A program made the translations under genes and the position numbers. The notes beneath the pieces were generated by a model, which was given only the letters and a program-made list of their open reading frames with translations, did not search any database and was not told the origin of the DNA. From Zygnema cylindricum (lineage: Eukaryota > Streptophyta > Zygnematophyceae > Zygnematales > Zygnemataceae), in contig JBBHKE010001957.1 in the NCBI GenBank assembly GCA_037447655.1, positions 62,001 through 126,000 of the forward strand: a stretch of DNA of 64,000 nt, read 5' to 3'. Positions within the stretch are counted from its first letter, which is position 1. Each line of letters begins with the position of its first letter. Shown here in pieces: positions 51,946 to 64,000 of this stretch.

Positions 51946-52628
51946 TACCCGTTTTTGATTTTTTTTTTATGTATCACCCGGCCCCGATCCGGCCGGCCCC
52001 CGAAATTTTGCACTCGAATCCGTTCCGGATCCGACGCGGGTGGTCGGTTACGGATCGGTTACGGATTCGGGTACGCGATTGCGACCTCTGCTGAAGGAGT
52101 GAAGGGTCAATCATCGCAAAGTTGATATCTCGGTAGATCGGGCAAATACAAATATATCGCAATAGTTTTCTATTCAATGCGTGGTTTACACTTAAAAGGG
52201 AAAACGATGTCATAAATTTTGGGATCCATGCGCCAAATTTCATATAATGACAAAAAACGCAGCAATGACGGTTGGGACGGTTGGTTTCGACCGTTTTGGA
52301 GTGTAGCGGCGGACAAAAGATACAGTTTTATGCGTCAAAACTCGATAGATGCTAATAGCAAACGACAACTGCAGTCCGCCATCAGAACTCGTGTTTGGAA
52401 TACACTTTTTCGATTTCGAAAAATTACGAAAACGAAACGCACGGACGTGAACTGTACAAGCATTCATTCCCTCGCAAACTTATAAACAGACTAGATGACC
52501 AATCAGAGAAGAGAACATGTAATGTAAAAAAAAAAAAACACCGATGGAAAAAAATGGTTTAATTTTTTCCCACTCTTTGTTGGTACACTCTGCTCTTCTT
52601 TTACTGTAGAGCAAATCTCTCTCTTCTT
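51946..52628. other. no recognisable gene
   Basis: A GC-rich patch with repeated CGGATCGGTTACGGATTCGG (about 52000-52075), then ordinary sequence. An 88-codon frame (52219-52485) is without homology. Confidence 0.5.

Positions 52629-52660
<32 letters not shown>
52629..52660. repeat. (CT)n microsatellite at the gap edge
   Basis: About 15 CT units that run directly into the run of N; assembly probably failed in the repeat. Confidence 0.9.
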
Positions 52661-52856
52661 NNNNNNNNNNNNNNNNNNNNNNNNNNNNNNNNNNNNNNNN
52701 NNNNNNNNNNNNNNNNNNNNNNNNNNNNNNNNNNNNNNNNNNNNNNNNNNNNNNNNNNNNNNNNNNNNNNNNNNNNNNNNNNNNNNNNNNNNNNNNNNNN
52801 NNNNNNNNNNNNNNNNNNNNNNNNNNNNNNNNNNNNNNNNNNNNNNNNNNNNNNNN
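52661..52856. other. sequence gap (196 N)
   Basis: Unknown bases; nothing can be inferred across it. Confidence 1.
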
Positions 52857-53045
52857 GTACATGCCTAAGCCCTCCAAGCAACTGACCGCAACTGGATCTA
52901 CCGTTTTTTTCATTGTTTTAAACTTTTAACAACATGAGAGCTGAATGAGATGACGGTCATATAACGAGAAATGCTGCAGAGGCATGTTTACGAGGCATGT
53001 TAATCCCCGTTGTGAACTATCTCCTTGCCGGATCATGATCTATTT

Positions 53046-53352
53046 AAGGAGAGAGAGAGAGAGAGAGGGGGATAGGTGTGAGTAGAGAGATATAGAGAGA
53101 GAGGTATAGGGGGAGAAGAGGGAGAGGAGAACGGAGATGGCGAGGAGGAGAGAGAAGGAGCAGGATAAGGGGAGGGATAGGGAAAGGGAGAGGAATAATG
53201 AGAAAGAGAGGGTGATAAAAAAAAGGAGAAGAGGGGACGAGGAAGAGAGAGGAGGAGCGGTAGAGGCAAGAGGAGAGGGAGAAGAGGGGGATATGGAGAG
53301 AGAGATATAGAGAGATGAGTGTGGATAGGGGGAGAGAGAGAGAGAGAGAGGA
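53046..53352. repeat. polypurine tract
   Basis: About 300 bp of G/A on the plus strand (GAGAGAGAGAGG, GGAGAAGAGGGAGAGG), the strand complement in type of the 9040-9760 tract. Confidence 0.85.
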
Positions 53353-54259
53353 ATTTATCTAGTACTAGGCCGTTCCTCTATCAAGTGTTGCCCCTAATTG
53401 TACGGAGCATTTGTACGGAGACGTCGTAAAGAGCAATATACTGGCAGTAGAGTAAGTCGAGAGTACAACAATTTTCAAATTTTGTTACTTTTTTTGCCAT
53501 CTAGGTCAACGCCAGTCAACGAACCTCCCGAATCCGTACATGATCCATACAGGATCATGCCACGTAGGCTTGCGGTCAGACATTGAAAATCGTCCAAGTT
53601 TTTTAAAGTCGTACAATTAGAATGTCACATTTGTACTTTCATCCGTCATGAACTTTCCAGCCGTACGATGTGCATGTAAGATTTGTAAAAAGAGTTTGTC
53701 AAAAAAAAATCCATCCTTACAGTTTGGCTGTAAGACTCGTACGAACGTACTACCACAATGTACCAAACCAGAAATATTAATAAAAATGTCGTAGTAAAAA
53801 ACATAAGGACGATAGTCAACGAGGGTCCCCCCCCCCAAAGGATGGGAAATGGAGCGTGACGTGACATCCTCCGGCAAAGATTTCTTGGCAAAGATTTTGG
53901 CATTGATCCATCAAGCGTGACATCGTGCGATACATCAAGCTTCTTATTGGTGGCATGTGGCACTAGTCATCTTTATCAACTGTTCACAACAATGAGTTTC
54001 CGTGATTAAATATTTCCCAAAATAGAATCCTTCTAATGCCTGTCCTGCTGTATGAATTCCGCCCAAAGTCAGCAACTCGACAACTACGGCCATTATACAA
54101 CCCACATAAACCATTATTTGTCCCTATCGGGAATTGTCGTTATGATTCGCTTATCGTATGTACGGTCGATGCTGCATTGACGTTTATGTACCTTTCGTCG
54201 ATGGCGTAATTTTACTTTAGTTATTTCTCTCGTGGTGTGCAGAGTGTGCAGGTCACATA
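53353..54259. other. no recognisable gene
   Basis: GTAC-rich, AT-rich sequence. Frames at 53617-53963 on the minus strand show no family resemblance. The C-run near 53829 may cause sequence error. Confidence 0.5.
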
Positions 54260-55327
54260 TGTAGAAATTAATGGTCCCTTTAAATTATTTTCTAGGTCTA
54301 AATAGAAATATAGAAAAAGCCGAGGCAGTCTACCTCTAACTCTCTCTCCAACTTCTCAAACTTGTCGCAGTCACTAAGAAATTGGAGAGGAAGCTATAAC
54401 CATGGCAACCTAGGCTATCCATAGGTTTAAGGGAATATATATATATGAGTTTGTTTACAGTTAGAGGTTTTGTTACTAAAAGGATATGTGCCACCCCAGG
54501 ATTTGATCCTGGTACCTGCCGAACAGTATGCAACCGGTAGACGGTAGCCTTATCCGTTATGTCTAGACCTAGTGTTACGCAATATAGGGTTTGATATTTA
54601 ATTATACATTACCAAGTAGGATAATTCATTTAACTGAAACTATTTACGAGATAGATAGAATCAGTAATGTATAAGTACGGATTGTGGTACGGATAAAGAA
54701 AGGAATACGCGCATTTGTTTCTCTAGCGAAACGAATACCGCGCATGTATTTATTAGGACTACGATTCAAAGTAAATTTAATCGGACGGCCGGCATGAACG
54801 CCAAGATCGCGAAAGAGGATTTCGGCGGTTTGTGGTCATCGCCACATCGGGTGACATGTGGCGAAATTACAATGGATCGTGGTATCTCCGGAGAGTGCGA
54901 CTTCAAATCCAAATATGACATGTGTCGACATTTAAGCCATGTCGTACAATGTCCGTACAAAAAGTACACCAGAAGCTGTACTTTTGTGTACGAAAGTGGA
55001 ATATGATTGGCTCCGTACATCAATAGATAGAGTCTATCAAAGAGATGGGACTTAAGAAAATTAGGAGATAGGACCCTCTCTCCCACAAAGCTTTTGTACA
55101 AAAGGTCAACTTTGACCCTCCATAACTTACTGCTCAGGGGAGCAAATTCATAGATTCTTTTTGCTATCGACTCTGGGGAGTCTTGCCTTCATTCGAGTGA
55201 AGGTGGTCAAAGTTTTTGTTTGCCAAGGTAGCGGTTATCCTTGTTGAAACACAAAGGGATCAGAGGTATCCTAGAGGCTTATTAGAAGCTGTTCAATCTG
55301 AGGACTTATGCAGGTCTCAGAGTTTCA
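54260..55327 (+). repeat. 5' LTR of element D
   Basis: TGTAGAAATTAATGG...CTCAGAGTTTCA. It contains an intact antisense T-arm-like hairpin, stem CCAGG/CCTGG (54496-54512), and ATG at 55308 as the gag start. Confidence 0.93.
54496..54575 (-). other. tRNA-like module in LTR D (antisense)
   Basis: The minus strand reads TAACGGATAAGGC, like a D arm, then CCAGG-ATCAAAT-CCTGG (54512-54496), a 5-bp stem with a 7-nt loop. The stem sequence differs from that in LTR A (CCGGG/CCCGG) but remains paired. CATATCCTTTTTAG follows, giving a T5 run. Confidence 0.5.
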
Positions 55328-56333
55328 TGTTATGGGCCCACCCTCTAGGGTACCAATCTTTTATGGAAGTGGCTTCATATACTGGGAAAGTATGATGATA
55401 GGAGCTCTATGCGAAAAAGGTATTGGGGGATAGTGAGTGGACAGTTGGGGCTTCTATGAAGTCTTGGAATCCCTCCAGGGTTTTGAGGAAGCAGATTCAC
55501 CAGGAAAGAGGATCCACCATCAACGGAGGAAACAATGAAGGAGAGGTGGTGGACAAAGGAAAAGAGAAGGAGACGACCACACCAATAGCAACTGGTTCGG
55601 CATTCATGTCACCTATTCTGAGGAACAAGGAGAATGATACTCAAACCTGGGACTTCAACAATATGGCGGAAAAGCACTTCATACTACGCCATCTCACTCA
55701 AGGACTTGCATGTCCTTATTTGCAGGTAGAAAGGGCATCCGATCTTTGGATGGCTCTCATAGAGATGTACCGAAGTGGTACGATTTAGCAACAAGAGTTG
55801 GCTGATCAGAAAGTTAAGGAGTATGTATACAAAGGGGGAAATATGTTGGATTTTTGCAATGAGCTTGCTACACTATTCATGGAGCTAGAGAGTGCGGGAA
55901 AAGAGTTTAGTGAAAAAGAAAAGGTTAACTGTTTACTGATGAAGTTACCCGATGAATTCGAGAACATAGTCAACTGTGTGCAGGACTTGCCGATTCAAGA
56001 TGGATATGGAACTCAGTGGTAGGGATGATTCTCGTTTGGGAGAATACGATTGACATCCGAAAGGGAGGAAAGAGTGGCCAAGCCTTGGCAACTGCGATCG
56101 ATTGGAGGAACAAGGATTCTCGGAAACCGGTCATAAACTATGGGGGGAGGGAGCAGAAAAATTCGACCGACGAGTTTTCGGACCAAGGGATCCTAAAGGT
56201 TTATGTTTATTTTGTAAGAAACCTGGGCACTATATGGCAAAGTGCACTAACTAACCGAGTTTTGGTTAAAGGAGGGGCAGACAAGTGGTACCCTGAGAGG
56301 AAAGAAAAAGTCCCTTGTGACATAGGTACTTGA
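55308..56333 (+). pseudogene. copia gag of element D, starting inside the LTR
   Basis: ATG 55308, 20 nt before the LTR end, reads MQVSEFHVMGPPSRVPIFYG through the PBS. Frames 55423-55788, 55798-56022 and 56016-56333 follow the Gag of B: HLTQGLACPYLQVERASDLW, then a TAG at 55786 where B has Gln (GTIQQQQL), then LADQKVKEYVYKGGNMLDFC, FSEKEKVNCLLMKLPDEFEN and MILVWENTIDIRKGGKSGQ. The zinc knuckle is lost from the open frame by a frameshift near 56190. Inactive. Confidence 0.9.
55329..55342 (+). other. primer-binding site of element D (half-tRNA initiator Met)
   Basis: GTTATGGGCCCACC, 14 nt complementary to the anticodon arm of plant initiator tRNA-Met, two bases from the LTR end. Confidence 0.75.
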
Positions 56334-56339
56334 GGCGAA

Positions 56340-57881
56340 ATCCGAGGACGAGGACGATGAGCTCATTTTAGATGAGGAGTTGGAGGCGAAAAACGAGGTG
56401 GAAATTCCACGAAGGCAGAAATGTGCTTACGATGGATTGCAAAGTGAAGCAGGCTGGATTGTAGATTCAGGTGCCTCCATGCACATGTGTAAGGATAGCC
56501 ACCTGTTCACTAAGATAAGAAAGATTCCCACTGTAGAGATAGGGTAAAGGGATGGGAGGATAGTCACCACTACTCTTGTAGGATCGGTAGATGTGAAAGT
56601 GTTAGTGGAAGGAAAGACATTCATAGTAACATTCTCCGATGTATTGTTTATTCCGAAGCTGAACAAAAACCTCATCTCTACATCTGTATTAGATGATAAG
56701 GGTTTTTTTACTAGCACTAGGGAAGGAGTCTTTACTGCTAATTTTTAGGAGGATGTCTATTTCATTGCTGAAAAAGGTAGCCATGGGATGTTTAGGCTGG
56801 TTTTAAGCAATGAAATGAAGAAATTTTATTATGCTGGTGTTCATGATATTATGATGTGGCATAAGAGGCTTGGGCATGTGAATCTTGATAAGTTAAGAGA
56901 GATGAAAAAGATGGGAGTGGTGGAAGGAATTCAGTGCGGTGAGAGTGATAATATAAATGATTGTAGTGGATGTGCTCATGGTAAAGCACACAAATTACCC
57001 TTTCCTAAAACAGCCACCTATAAGGGAGAAAAAATTCTAGATCTAGTACACACAGATATTTGGGGACCGGCTAAAATGCCCTCACCGAGGGGGAAGAGAT
57101 TTATAATGACTATCACTGATGATTGGTCTCGGTATTCGTGGGTGTATTTTTTGAAAAACAAGTCCGAAGCTCATAATTGTTTTAGACAATATAAAGCATG
57201 GAGCGAAAAACTCCATGAAACTTCAATCAAGAGAGTAAGGAGTGACAATTGTGGAGAGTATACTTCTAACCACTTTGAGGATTTTCTGAGGGAAGATGGG
57301 GTCCAACACCAAAAGACACTTCCAGAAAATCCGCAACAGAATAGGGTAGCTGAAAGGTTAAATAGAACACTAAGTGATAGTGCTAGAAGTATGTTGTCAG
57401 ATAAGAAGATAGGAAAAAGGTTTTGGGTAGAAGCAATGAACTGTGCTAATTACCTCAAAAAAGAGTTCTTATGTCAGCTATAAAAGACGAAACACCTTAT
57501 GAAAGATGGACAGGTCAGAAACCAGACATATCTCACCTAAAGGTTTTCGCCAGTCAAGTATTCGGTCTAGATACATATCGGTCTAATTGGAAGCTAGATC
57601 CTAAAGGAAAACCGGGATACTTATTAGGATATGATGAGGATGTTAAAGGATATAGAGTTTATGATCTAAAAAGGGAAGATATAATCTTAGTAAAGCATCT
57701 AGTGGTTATGGATGAAGAAAAGTCTGTGGATCCCTTCAAGTATACAAAGTCAATAAAAATCAGATTTGAGTTAGAAAATTCCGATGACTTTGAGCTTTTT
57801 AACTATCCATGTTTTAGAGAATATTACATTCTTGCAGGTACAAATCAGACCAAAAAAAGGACTCAGCTGTGGAAACTCTAG
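56340..57881 (+). pseudogene. copia protease and integrase of element D
   Basis: The protease part (WIVDSGASMHMC near 56455, active site intact) is stopped by a TAA near 56545, and another TAG lies near 56746. Frame 56788-57483 is integrase, 231 codons: MMWHKRLGHVNLDKL, DCSGCAHGK, VHTDIWGPAK (Asp), RVRSDNCGEYTSN (Asp; the Gly of DNGG is Cys) and NRVAERLNRTL (Glu). A frameshift near 57470 leads to frame 57471-57881, the C-terminal region (QKPDISHLKVFASQVF, GYDEDVKGYRVYDL). The linker to RT follows. Confidence 0.9.
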
Positions 57882-57999
57882 TAACAACTCTACCCGAAGC
57901 GGAATATGTGGTGGAAATTGATTCCGAATCAAGGGATACGGGAGAAGCCGAGATTGTTCGAAAGAATCCACGAGAACCATCTATTCTGGCCACAGATTT

Positions 58000-59640
58000 T
58001 GAGGGGGGGAGGAGAAGTAGCAAAAGATTGTAAGAAAAACAGGTTAATAACAAGGTAACTAAACTATCTCATCAAGATAAACCTTCGACTTATGGAGAGG
58101 CGATGACTTGTCCAAAAAGAAACCGGTGAAAGACAACCATCAATGAGGAGATGGCCTCAATTATGGCAGCCGATACTTGGGAGCAAGTGGATTGTCCACC
58201 TAACCGAAAACCAATCGGTTGTAAGTGGGTTTTCAAATTAAAACTGAACCTAGATAACACAATCAAGCGCTACAAGGCCAGATTAGTGGAAAAGGGATTT
58301 ACACAAAAGGAGGGAATTGACTACGAGGAAACCTTTGCTCGGTTGTCATATTTCCCTCCGTCTACATACTTCTCAATCTGGCAGCAGTGGAAGACATAGA
58401 AGTGCACTTGATGGACATCAAGAAAGCCTTTTTGCATGGAGAATTGGAAGAGGAGATCTTCATGCGACAACCCGAAGGTTTTGTGGAGGAAGGAGAGGAG
58501 AGTAAGGTATGCCGGCTGATTAAATCTCTTTATGGTTTGAAACAGGCGCCTCGATAGTGGAATAAGAAGCTTGATGAGTTTCTTACTGGTCTGGGATATA
58601 TCCGGATCAGCTAAGATCACTCAATCTATGTTTTTTGTCGATGAGGAAGGTTTTATATTTATTGCAATTTATGTTGATGACTTGCTTGTTTTAAGTAAAT
58701 CAATGGAAAAAATTAATAAACTGAAAACCGATCTTAAGGGGAGATTTGAAATGAAAGATATGGGAGAAGCAAGATATATTTTGGGAATTCAAGTAGAGAG
58801 AGACCGAAAAAGAAAAATTATAAGATTGACTCAAAAGGAAGCAATAGGGAACATGCTTGAAAAATTTTAGATAGATAAAGCTAATAGTTGTACAACTCCA
58901 ATGGAGTTGAAAAAGGGAAGTGAGGGGAGTGAGGAAGGAGTCATATTCTTAGACGAGGAATTATCTCATGAAGAACAGAAGTTCATGCAGACTATTACTT
59001 ACAGGCAAGTAGTGGGATGTCTAATCTATTTTATGAATTGTACCCGGCCGGATTTAGCTGCAGTTGTAGGAGTGCTGAGTAGAAGTCTAAATGCTCCCAA
59101 AAGAGAGATTGGGTGGCAGCTAAGAGAGTCATTAGATATTTGATAGGAACTAGGGATCTATGGTTGCATTTGGGTGGGGAGAATACTGACATCACTACTT
59201 GGAGTGATGCCAGTTATGGTGATGCTCCGATGAGGAGATGCACTTCTAGATATGTATTATATGTGGATGATGGGACTTGCTGTTGGAGTAGCAAACAGCA
59301 AAAAGTTATTGCTTAGTCCACCATGGAGGCTGAGTATATGGCCTCTTGCTCTGCTGTAAAAGAATTGATGTGGGTCAAGTCTTTGCTTCGTGATCTTGGT
59401 CACCTTAAGAGTGGTGTGTAGATTTTTTTTTGTGATAATCAGGTAGCAATCGCTATTTCTTCCAATCCTAAACATCATTTTAAAGCCTAACACATGGACA
59501 TTAGACTGAGCTTTGTTAGAGAGAAAGTAGAAAACAAAATAATTAGTTTAGAGTACCGACCAAATAGTGAGATGGTAGTAAATATGATGACCAATTCTGT
59601 GCCTTCCCCTAAGCTAATTTTCTACAGGGAGAAGTTTGGT
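58000..59640 (+). pseudogene. copia reverse transcriptase and RNase H of element D
   Basis: Frames 58151-58399 (KPIGCKWVFKLKLN, YKARLVEKGFTQKEGIDYEE), 58317-58505, 58571-58870 (FIFIAIYVDDLLVLSKSMEK, catalytic Asp pair present), 58901-59143 (YRQVVGCLIYFMNCTRPDLA) and 59113-59316 (TWSDASYGDAPMRRC, WSSKQQKVIA). They are followed by a stop at the AQS position and degenerate sequence to 59640. At least seven frame or stop breaks, including TAG in QAPR-W near 58556. The most decayed pol in the window. Confidence 0.9.
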
Positions 59641-59661
59641 CTGAAATTAAAGATTGACTAG

Positions 59662-59674
59662 TAAATAAGGGGAA
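59662..59674 (+). other. polypurine tract of element D
   Basis: TAAATAAGGGGAA immediately before the LTR start TGTAGAAATT. Confidence 0.85.
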
Positions 59675-60742
59675 TGTAGAAATTAATGGTCCGTTTAAAG
59701 TATTTTCTAGGTCTAAATAGAAATATAGAAAAAGCCGAGGCAGTCTACCTCTAACTTCTCTCTCCAACTTCTCAAACTTGTCGCAGTCACTGAGAAATTG
59801 GAGAGGAAGCTAGAGCCATGGCTACCTAGGCTATCCAGAGGTTAACGGGAAATATATATATTAGTTTATTTATAGTTAGAGGTTTTTTTACTAAAAGGAT
59901 ATGTGCCAACCCCAAGATTTGATCCTGGTACCTGTCGGACGGTATGCAGCCGGTAGATGGTAGCATGATCCGTTGTCTAGACCTAGTGTTACGTAATATA
60001 GGATTTGATATTTAATTGTACATTACCAAATAGGATAATTCATTTAACTGAAACTATTTTCGGGATACATAGAATCAGTAATGTAAATGTACGGATTTTG
60101 GTACGGATAAAGAAACGAATACCGCACATTTGTTTCTTTAACGAAATGAATACCGCGCAGGTATTTAATATGGCTACGATTAAATTTAAATTTAATCGGA
60201 CGGCCGGAATGAATGCCGAGATCGCGGAATAGGATTTCGGTGGTTTGTGGTCATTGCCACATCGGATGACACATGGCGAAATTACATTTGATCGTGGTAT
60301 CTCCAGAGATTACGGCACCGAATCCGAATATGACATGTGTCGAAATTTAGGCCATGTCGTACAATGTCCGTACAAAAAGTACAACGGAAGCTATACTTTT
60401 GTGTACGAAAGTGGAATATGATTTGCTCCGTACATCAGTAGATAGAGTCTGTGAGAGAGATAGGACTTATAAAAATTAGGAGATAGGACCCTCTCTCCCA
60501 GAGAGCTTTTGTACCAAAGGTCAACTTTTACCCTCCATAACTTACTGCTCAAGGGAGCAAATTTAGAGATTCTTTTTGCTATCGACTCAAAGGAGTCTTG
60601 CCTTCACAGGGGTGAAGGTGGTCAAAGTTTTTGTGTGCCACGGTGGCGATTTTTCTTGCTGAAACACAAAGGGGTCAGAGTTATCCTAGAGGCTTCTTAG
60701 AAGCTGTTCACTCTGAGGATTTATGGAGGTCTCAGTGTTTCA
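59675..60742 (+). repeat. 3' LTR of element D
   Basis: 1068 bp, TGTAGAAATTAATGG...CTCAGTGTTTCA; same length as the 5' LTR with scattered substitutions. The T-arm-like hairpin (59912-59928) has one mispair (CCAAG/CCTGG). Confidence 0.93.
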
Positions 60743-62017
60743 TCTTACATGAGGCGAAATGCGCCGAGACTTGCACACTTTGCAAAATACCGCCCGGGTA
60801 CCGCGGATTTTTAGGATCATAAGGTTGTTGGTTGTGTTTTTTTTTATATAAAAAAAACACAAATGAGAAAAAAATCCTAAACATATTTATACACACGACG
60901 CGGCGCGCGGCGTCGTAAAGTGAAATTGGAGTGAAATGTGTGAAGGGCGACATGGACGCTTCACACGCGACCTTCACACCTAAAAATGCTCGATTCGGAA
61001 ACAACCATGTTGTCCATATTTTTTTTAAAGTAGACGTTTTACAATATGCAAGTTTTGTGTGAATAAATCGTTTACAACATTTCCCTAGACAATGCGTATT
61101 TTATGTGAAACTTGTGCGTTTTGTATGTGCATTCCAAGCACACCTCATTTTTTCGTTCGAAGACATGATCGTACACTTCAGCATTTTGACAAAAAGATTT
61201 AAAGATACGTAGGGGTTTCGCATGTAAGCAAAACTTAGTCTTGTTACTTTGTTTTTTAGCTAAGATTCTTTGTATGACTTTCAGAGCATTCGGATGTTAA
61301 CGCAAATAACTTGTTATTTAAAAAAGTGACTTACGTAGACGTGTACGAAATAATGTGACAGATGAAGTGGCACATAAAATGAGGAAAAACTTCCCACTCG
61401 AAAAAATAATCACGCGTCTTTCCCGCACGCTTTACCATTTTTGTGACTTCCTAATGTACGTACGCCACATTGTCGACGTGTCGAAACCCTAAAATACCTT
61501 TCGTTATCGCACAAAAATGAGGTTTTGTTTTTTGTTTTCCCAACTTCGCAACAGGTGCCTAATGTTTTTCCTACGCCGTATGTGTGAAAACATGTGTGTT
61601 TGAGAGAAACGGCCCTTGTATAGAAATCAGCGTACGGAAAACAGTACACACAGGCTGGAAACGTACAGTGTGTTTTTTTTTTGGTACTCCGCGCACAAAA
61701 TTTGTTAAAAACTTCCGACTCGTGGGACAGCATATGCCTATTCGCTCACCTCATTGGAATTTATTTCAAATCACCCCGCGAGGTGATTTGATGTAAAGTT
61801 TGAACATGTGCTGAAAGGACGCGAAAATGGGTCGAAATGTGCTCGATGACAAATTGCATCGCGCTAGAGGACAAAGTGTTTTATGTATACAGTTTCAAGG
61901 TAACGCAACTTGTACGGTGGTAATTTCTTTTTTTTGGTACGGCTGCAAATTTTCTCGTTTGTTTCTAAGTTATACAGGAAAACGACAAAAAATAACTGTA
62001 ACTTTAGCACATGCAAA
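60743..62017. other. no recognisable gene
   Basis: AT-rich sequence. A perfect hairpin CAAATCACC / GGTGATTTG at 61767-61790 resembles the one at 29393-29421. Frames at 61410-61733 (minus) and 61827-62108 (plus) have no homology I can name. Confidence 0.5.
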
Positions 62018-62219
62018 AGTATTCTTAGTGTTAATGTTTTTGCTGCTAGTTAATACATCTTTTCTCCTTACACACATGTCGGTTTTAAGATCTAGATGTT
62101 GCAATTGAAAGGTAAGATTCTAAGCTTCCAATTGGCGGTCTCAATTTGAAAATGTGAAAAGTGTGTACGGAGAAAAGATGTTTAAGAAAAAGAATATAAA
62201 CCTAATAGCGATACGGTGA
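62018..62219 (+). repeat. Fold-back MITE, copy 2
   Basis: The left arm (TTAGTGTTAATG ... TTAATACATCTTTTCTCC) is mirrored by the right arm (GGAGAAAAGATGTTTAAG ... CCTAATAGCGATACGGTG). The central part (AAAGGTAAGATTCTAAGC, TTGGCGGTCTCAATTTG) is the same as in the copy at 27014-27247, inverted. Confidence 0.65.
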
Positions 62220-64000
62220 AGTGAAAGTGGCGCACGATTTTATGTAAACAATGATGGGACAAAACCCTTGGTAAAACCAAAAATCAAAAAAAAACAAGCA
62301 AACAGAAAGCGAGTTGGACCAATTGTTAGAAGCGGTGGTGATTAAATGTACGGTTGATCAGCATTTTTACGGCATTCTATGATTTTAGCTGACTTACATT
62401 CTAGCGGTTACTTTAATAATTTAAGCTCGTAGTCAAAAAAAAAATCAATATATAAAAGCGCTTCATTTGATGCCCATTCAATTCTCGTTGATGGAAACTC
62501 TAATGATAGCCAAAACTTTTCGAGTTTATCTGTATTGTTAACAAACGATTTATTCGACTAAAAATCAGCTTTTGGAGGGTGGATGTGTTTCCACGAAGGC
62601 TATAACCATATTTTTTGTTTTTATTGCAAATGACAAAAATACATTTTGTCAAAAAAAAGACTTCCATACAGGTTTTAAACGTCGACTTTGTCTAACGGAA
62701 TTGTGCTCTTGACGACCTACGCACTTGTCAACGTGTCATGTTTTAACTTACTCACCATTCCTGCGTGCCATAAAAGTCTCATCAAGAAATGATGTCTACT
62801 CGATGACTGAAAAGTCGTTTGTATTTTTCAAAAATAATGATTGTTCTAGGCCAGCTAGCGCCATGCATCCAACGAAATCAATTTAAAGGCTCTTATGGAA
62901 AATTCTAAAAGTGTCCAATGCTCTAATAATAGTGAGGCTCTTGGCCATGATGAGCTGGAAAACATCGGATGGTCAAGATACAATTTTTGTGTTATCGATG
63001 GGACACCAAATCGTTGTTGCACAACAGCGACTAGGACTCGAACAATAAAACTTTATAATTTTCTCGTATTATTTCCTAGAAAACTCGATATTAGTGGCAC
63101 GACGTGGTCTTGAAAGACACCAAAAAGGTTCCATCCATATTATCGTTCATCGAATCTAAACGCTTTAATTTTTGTCAAGCTTCAAAACTGCATGTGTGAC
63201 CTATGAAGATATTGGCTAGTCCTTGCAGTCCTTTTACTTTCTACGCCGCGTTGCTTAAAAACCACACCGGAAACGATAAAAATATATTTTCATGGATAAT
63301 TAAAATAAGACACTTCTCCCCTAGAATTTCTCTTAATGATCCACGTGTCATGAATCCATGGCAAGCTGAATGTTTGCTTCTTTGTTGGTTGGTCTCTAGT
63401 TGTAGGCTCTTCTGTACTTTGTATTGATTTAACGACCGGCTGATATGTTTGCTCACGTAGCCTGTGAGAGTGTGACCCATTGACCGTTTGTGAAAGTGAG
63501 GTACTTTTGTAGTTTTATTCTAAACTTAAATCTGTAACAAGAAAAATACTCTTTGGCCGTACGAAAAAAAAGTGAAGAAACGACAATACAATTTACGTCG
63601 TATTTAAACTTAGGTTGCATCTCCATGTACTTGAAACTCATAAAATTTACTTTGTTTTTTAGCGAAGATCCAACGCACCAGGATTTTAGGTGTCCCTATG
63701 TGTACCAAACGAAGTTTTCACTTAAGGGCGTGACGATTGTATACGTGGACAATGCGCGTGACGGCTGTCGACACTGTATAATCTGTGATGATGCACGATA
63801 TTTTTTGTTGTTGCATGTGATGTGGCATGACTTTTCGTGACATTGTAGATGTATAGCCATTCAGCGAGTGTTATTTCACGGTTGAAGAAAATGCACTTTG
63901 CCTTTGCTTCTCTTGTCCGCTCGACGTGAAATGACATCGAATCTTGAGACCCTTCGTGAAATAAAATTCTTACCAGGCGACAACATAAAAGCAAACAAAT
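62220..64000. other. no recognisable gene
   Basis: AT-rich. The longest frames (63553-63840 plus, 63722-63994 minus) overlap each other on opposite strands and show no family resemblance. Confidence 0.5.

Larger units (their letters stand above)
54260..60742 (+). mobile_element. Ty1/copia retrotransposon D, complete structure, decayed
   Basis: Two LTRs of 1068 bp each, PBS, gag, protease, integrase, RT, RNase H and polypurine tract in the canonical order. Many stops and frameshifts. The five bases outside the LTRs (ACATA and TCTTA) do not match, so no target duplication is visible; the element may be a recombinant. It is closest to B and CE. Confidence 0.93.

Noticed and set aside
54255-60747. 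Target duplication of element D
   Set aside because: Flanks ACATA and TCTTA do not match in any reasonable register.
61410-61733. 107-codon minus-strand frame with many Cys
   Set aside because: No repeated Cys spacing, no relatives in the window and no flanking structure; probably chance.

Overview
The window reads as nuclear DNA of a land plant. It is packed with nested Ty1/copia and Ty3/gypsy retrotransposons, carries an intron-containing pogo-like transposase, and shows no operons or prokaryotic signals. The copia primer-binding sites match the anticodon arm of the plant-type initiator tRNA-Met. I cannot name the species. I see no intact cellular gene; almost all recognisable coding sequence is transposon-derived and mostly broken.

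Layout. 1-4921: 3' part of a copia element (A) with its 3' LTR. 4972-7329: copia debris, namely an inverted LTR piece, an RNase H fragment with LTR (A2), and another LTR piece. 7330-17868: an old region with polypyrimidine minisatellites, a solo LTR (9802-10805), a pogo-like transposase on the minus strand (14001-12174), and upstream of it in the same direction a gene of an unrecognised family (15531-14480), here called WPE after its conserved W-P-E motif. 17874-25814: a complete but degenerate minus-strand copia element (B) with TSD TTAAC; its 3' LTR is split by a solo LTR (18690-20170). 25820-30718: gene-free DNA with fold-back and MITE-like elements.

30724-50514 is a nest of at least four elements. 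The outer minus-strand copia element (CE, TSD AAAAA) contains a 5'-truncated chromodomain gypsy element (31857 to about 40141), which carries a second WPE gene downstream of its integrase. A GAG-only copia-like element (Cn, 34743-39243, TSD GGAAA) is inserted in that WPE gene. CE is also interrupted by a GAG-protease element (F, 41428-48703, TSD GCCA) whose terminal repeats are arranged as split direct repeats. 50515-54259: dispersed repeat, a 552-bp TIR element with a 104-aa ORF, a sequence gap (52661-52856) and a polypurine tract. 54260-60742: complete degenerate plus-strand copia element D. 60743-64000: gene-free apart from a MITE copy.

Most unusual: (1) the WPE protein family, found once beside a DNA-transposon transposase and once in the env position of a chromovirus; (2) the U-W-V-U-V repeat structure of element F; (3) an antisense tRNA-like module in the LTRs of the main copia families, whose T-arm stem keeps pairing while its sequence changes; (4) gag start codons inside the 5' LTR, so that the half-tRNA primer-binding site is also gag coding sequence.
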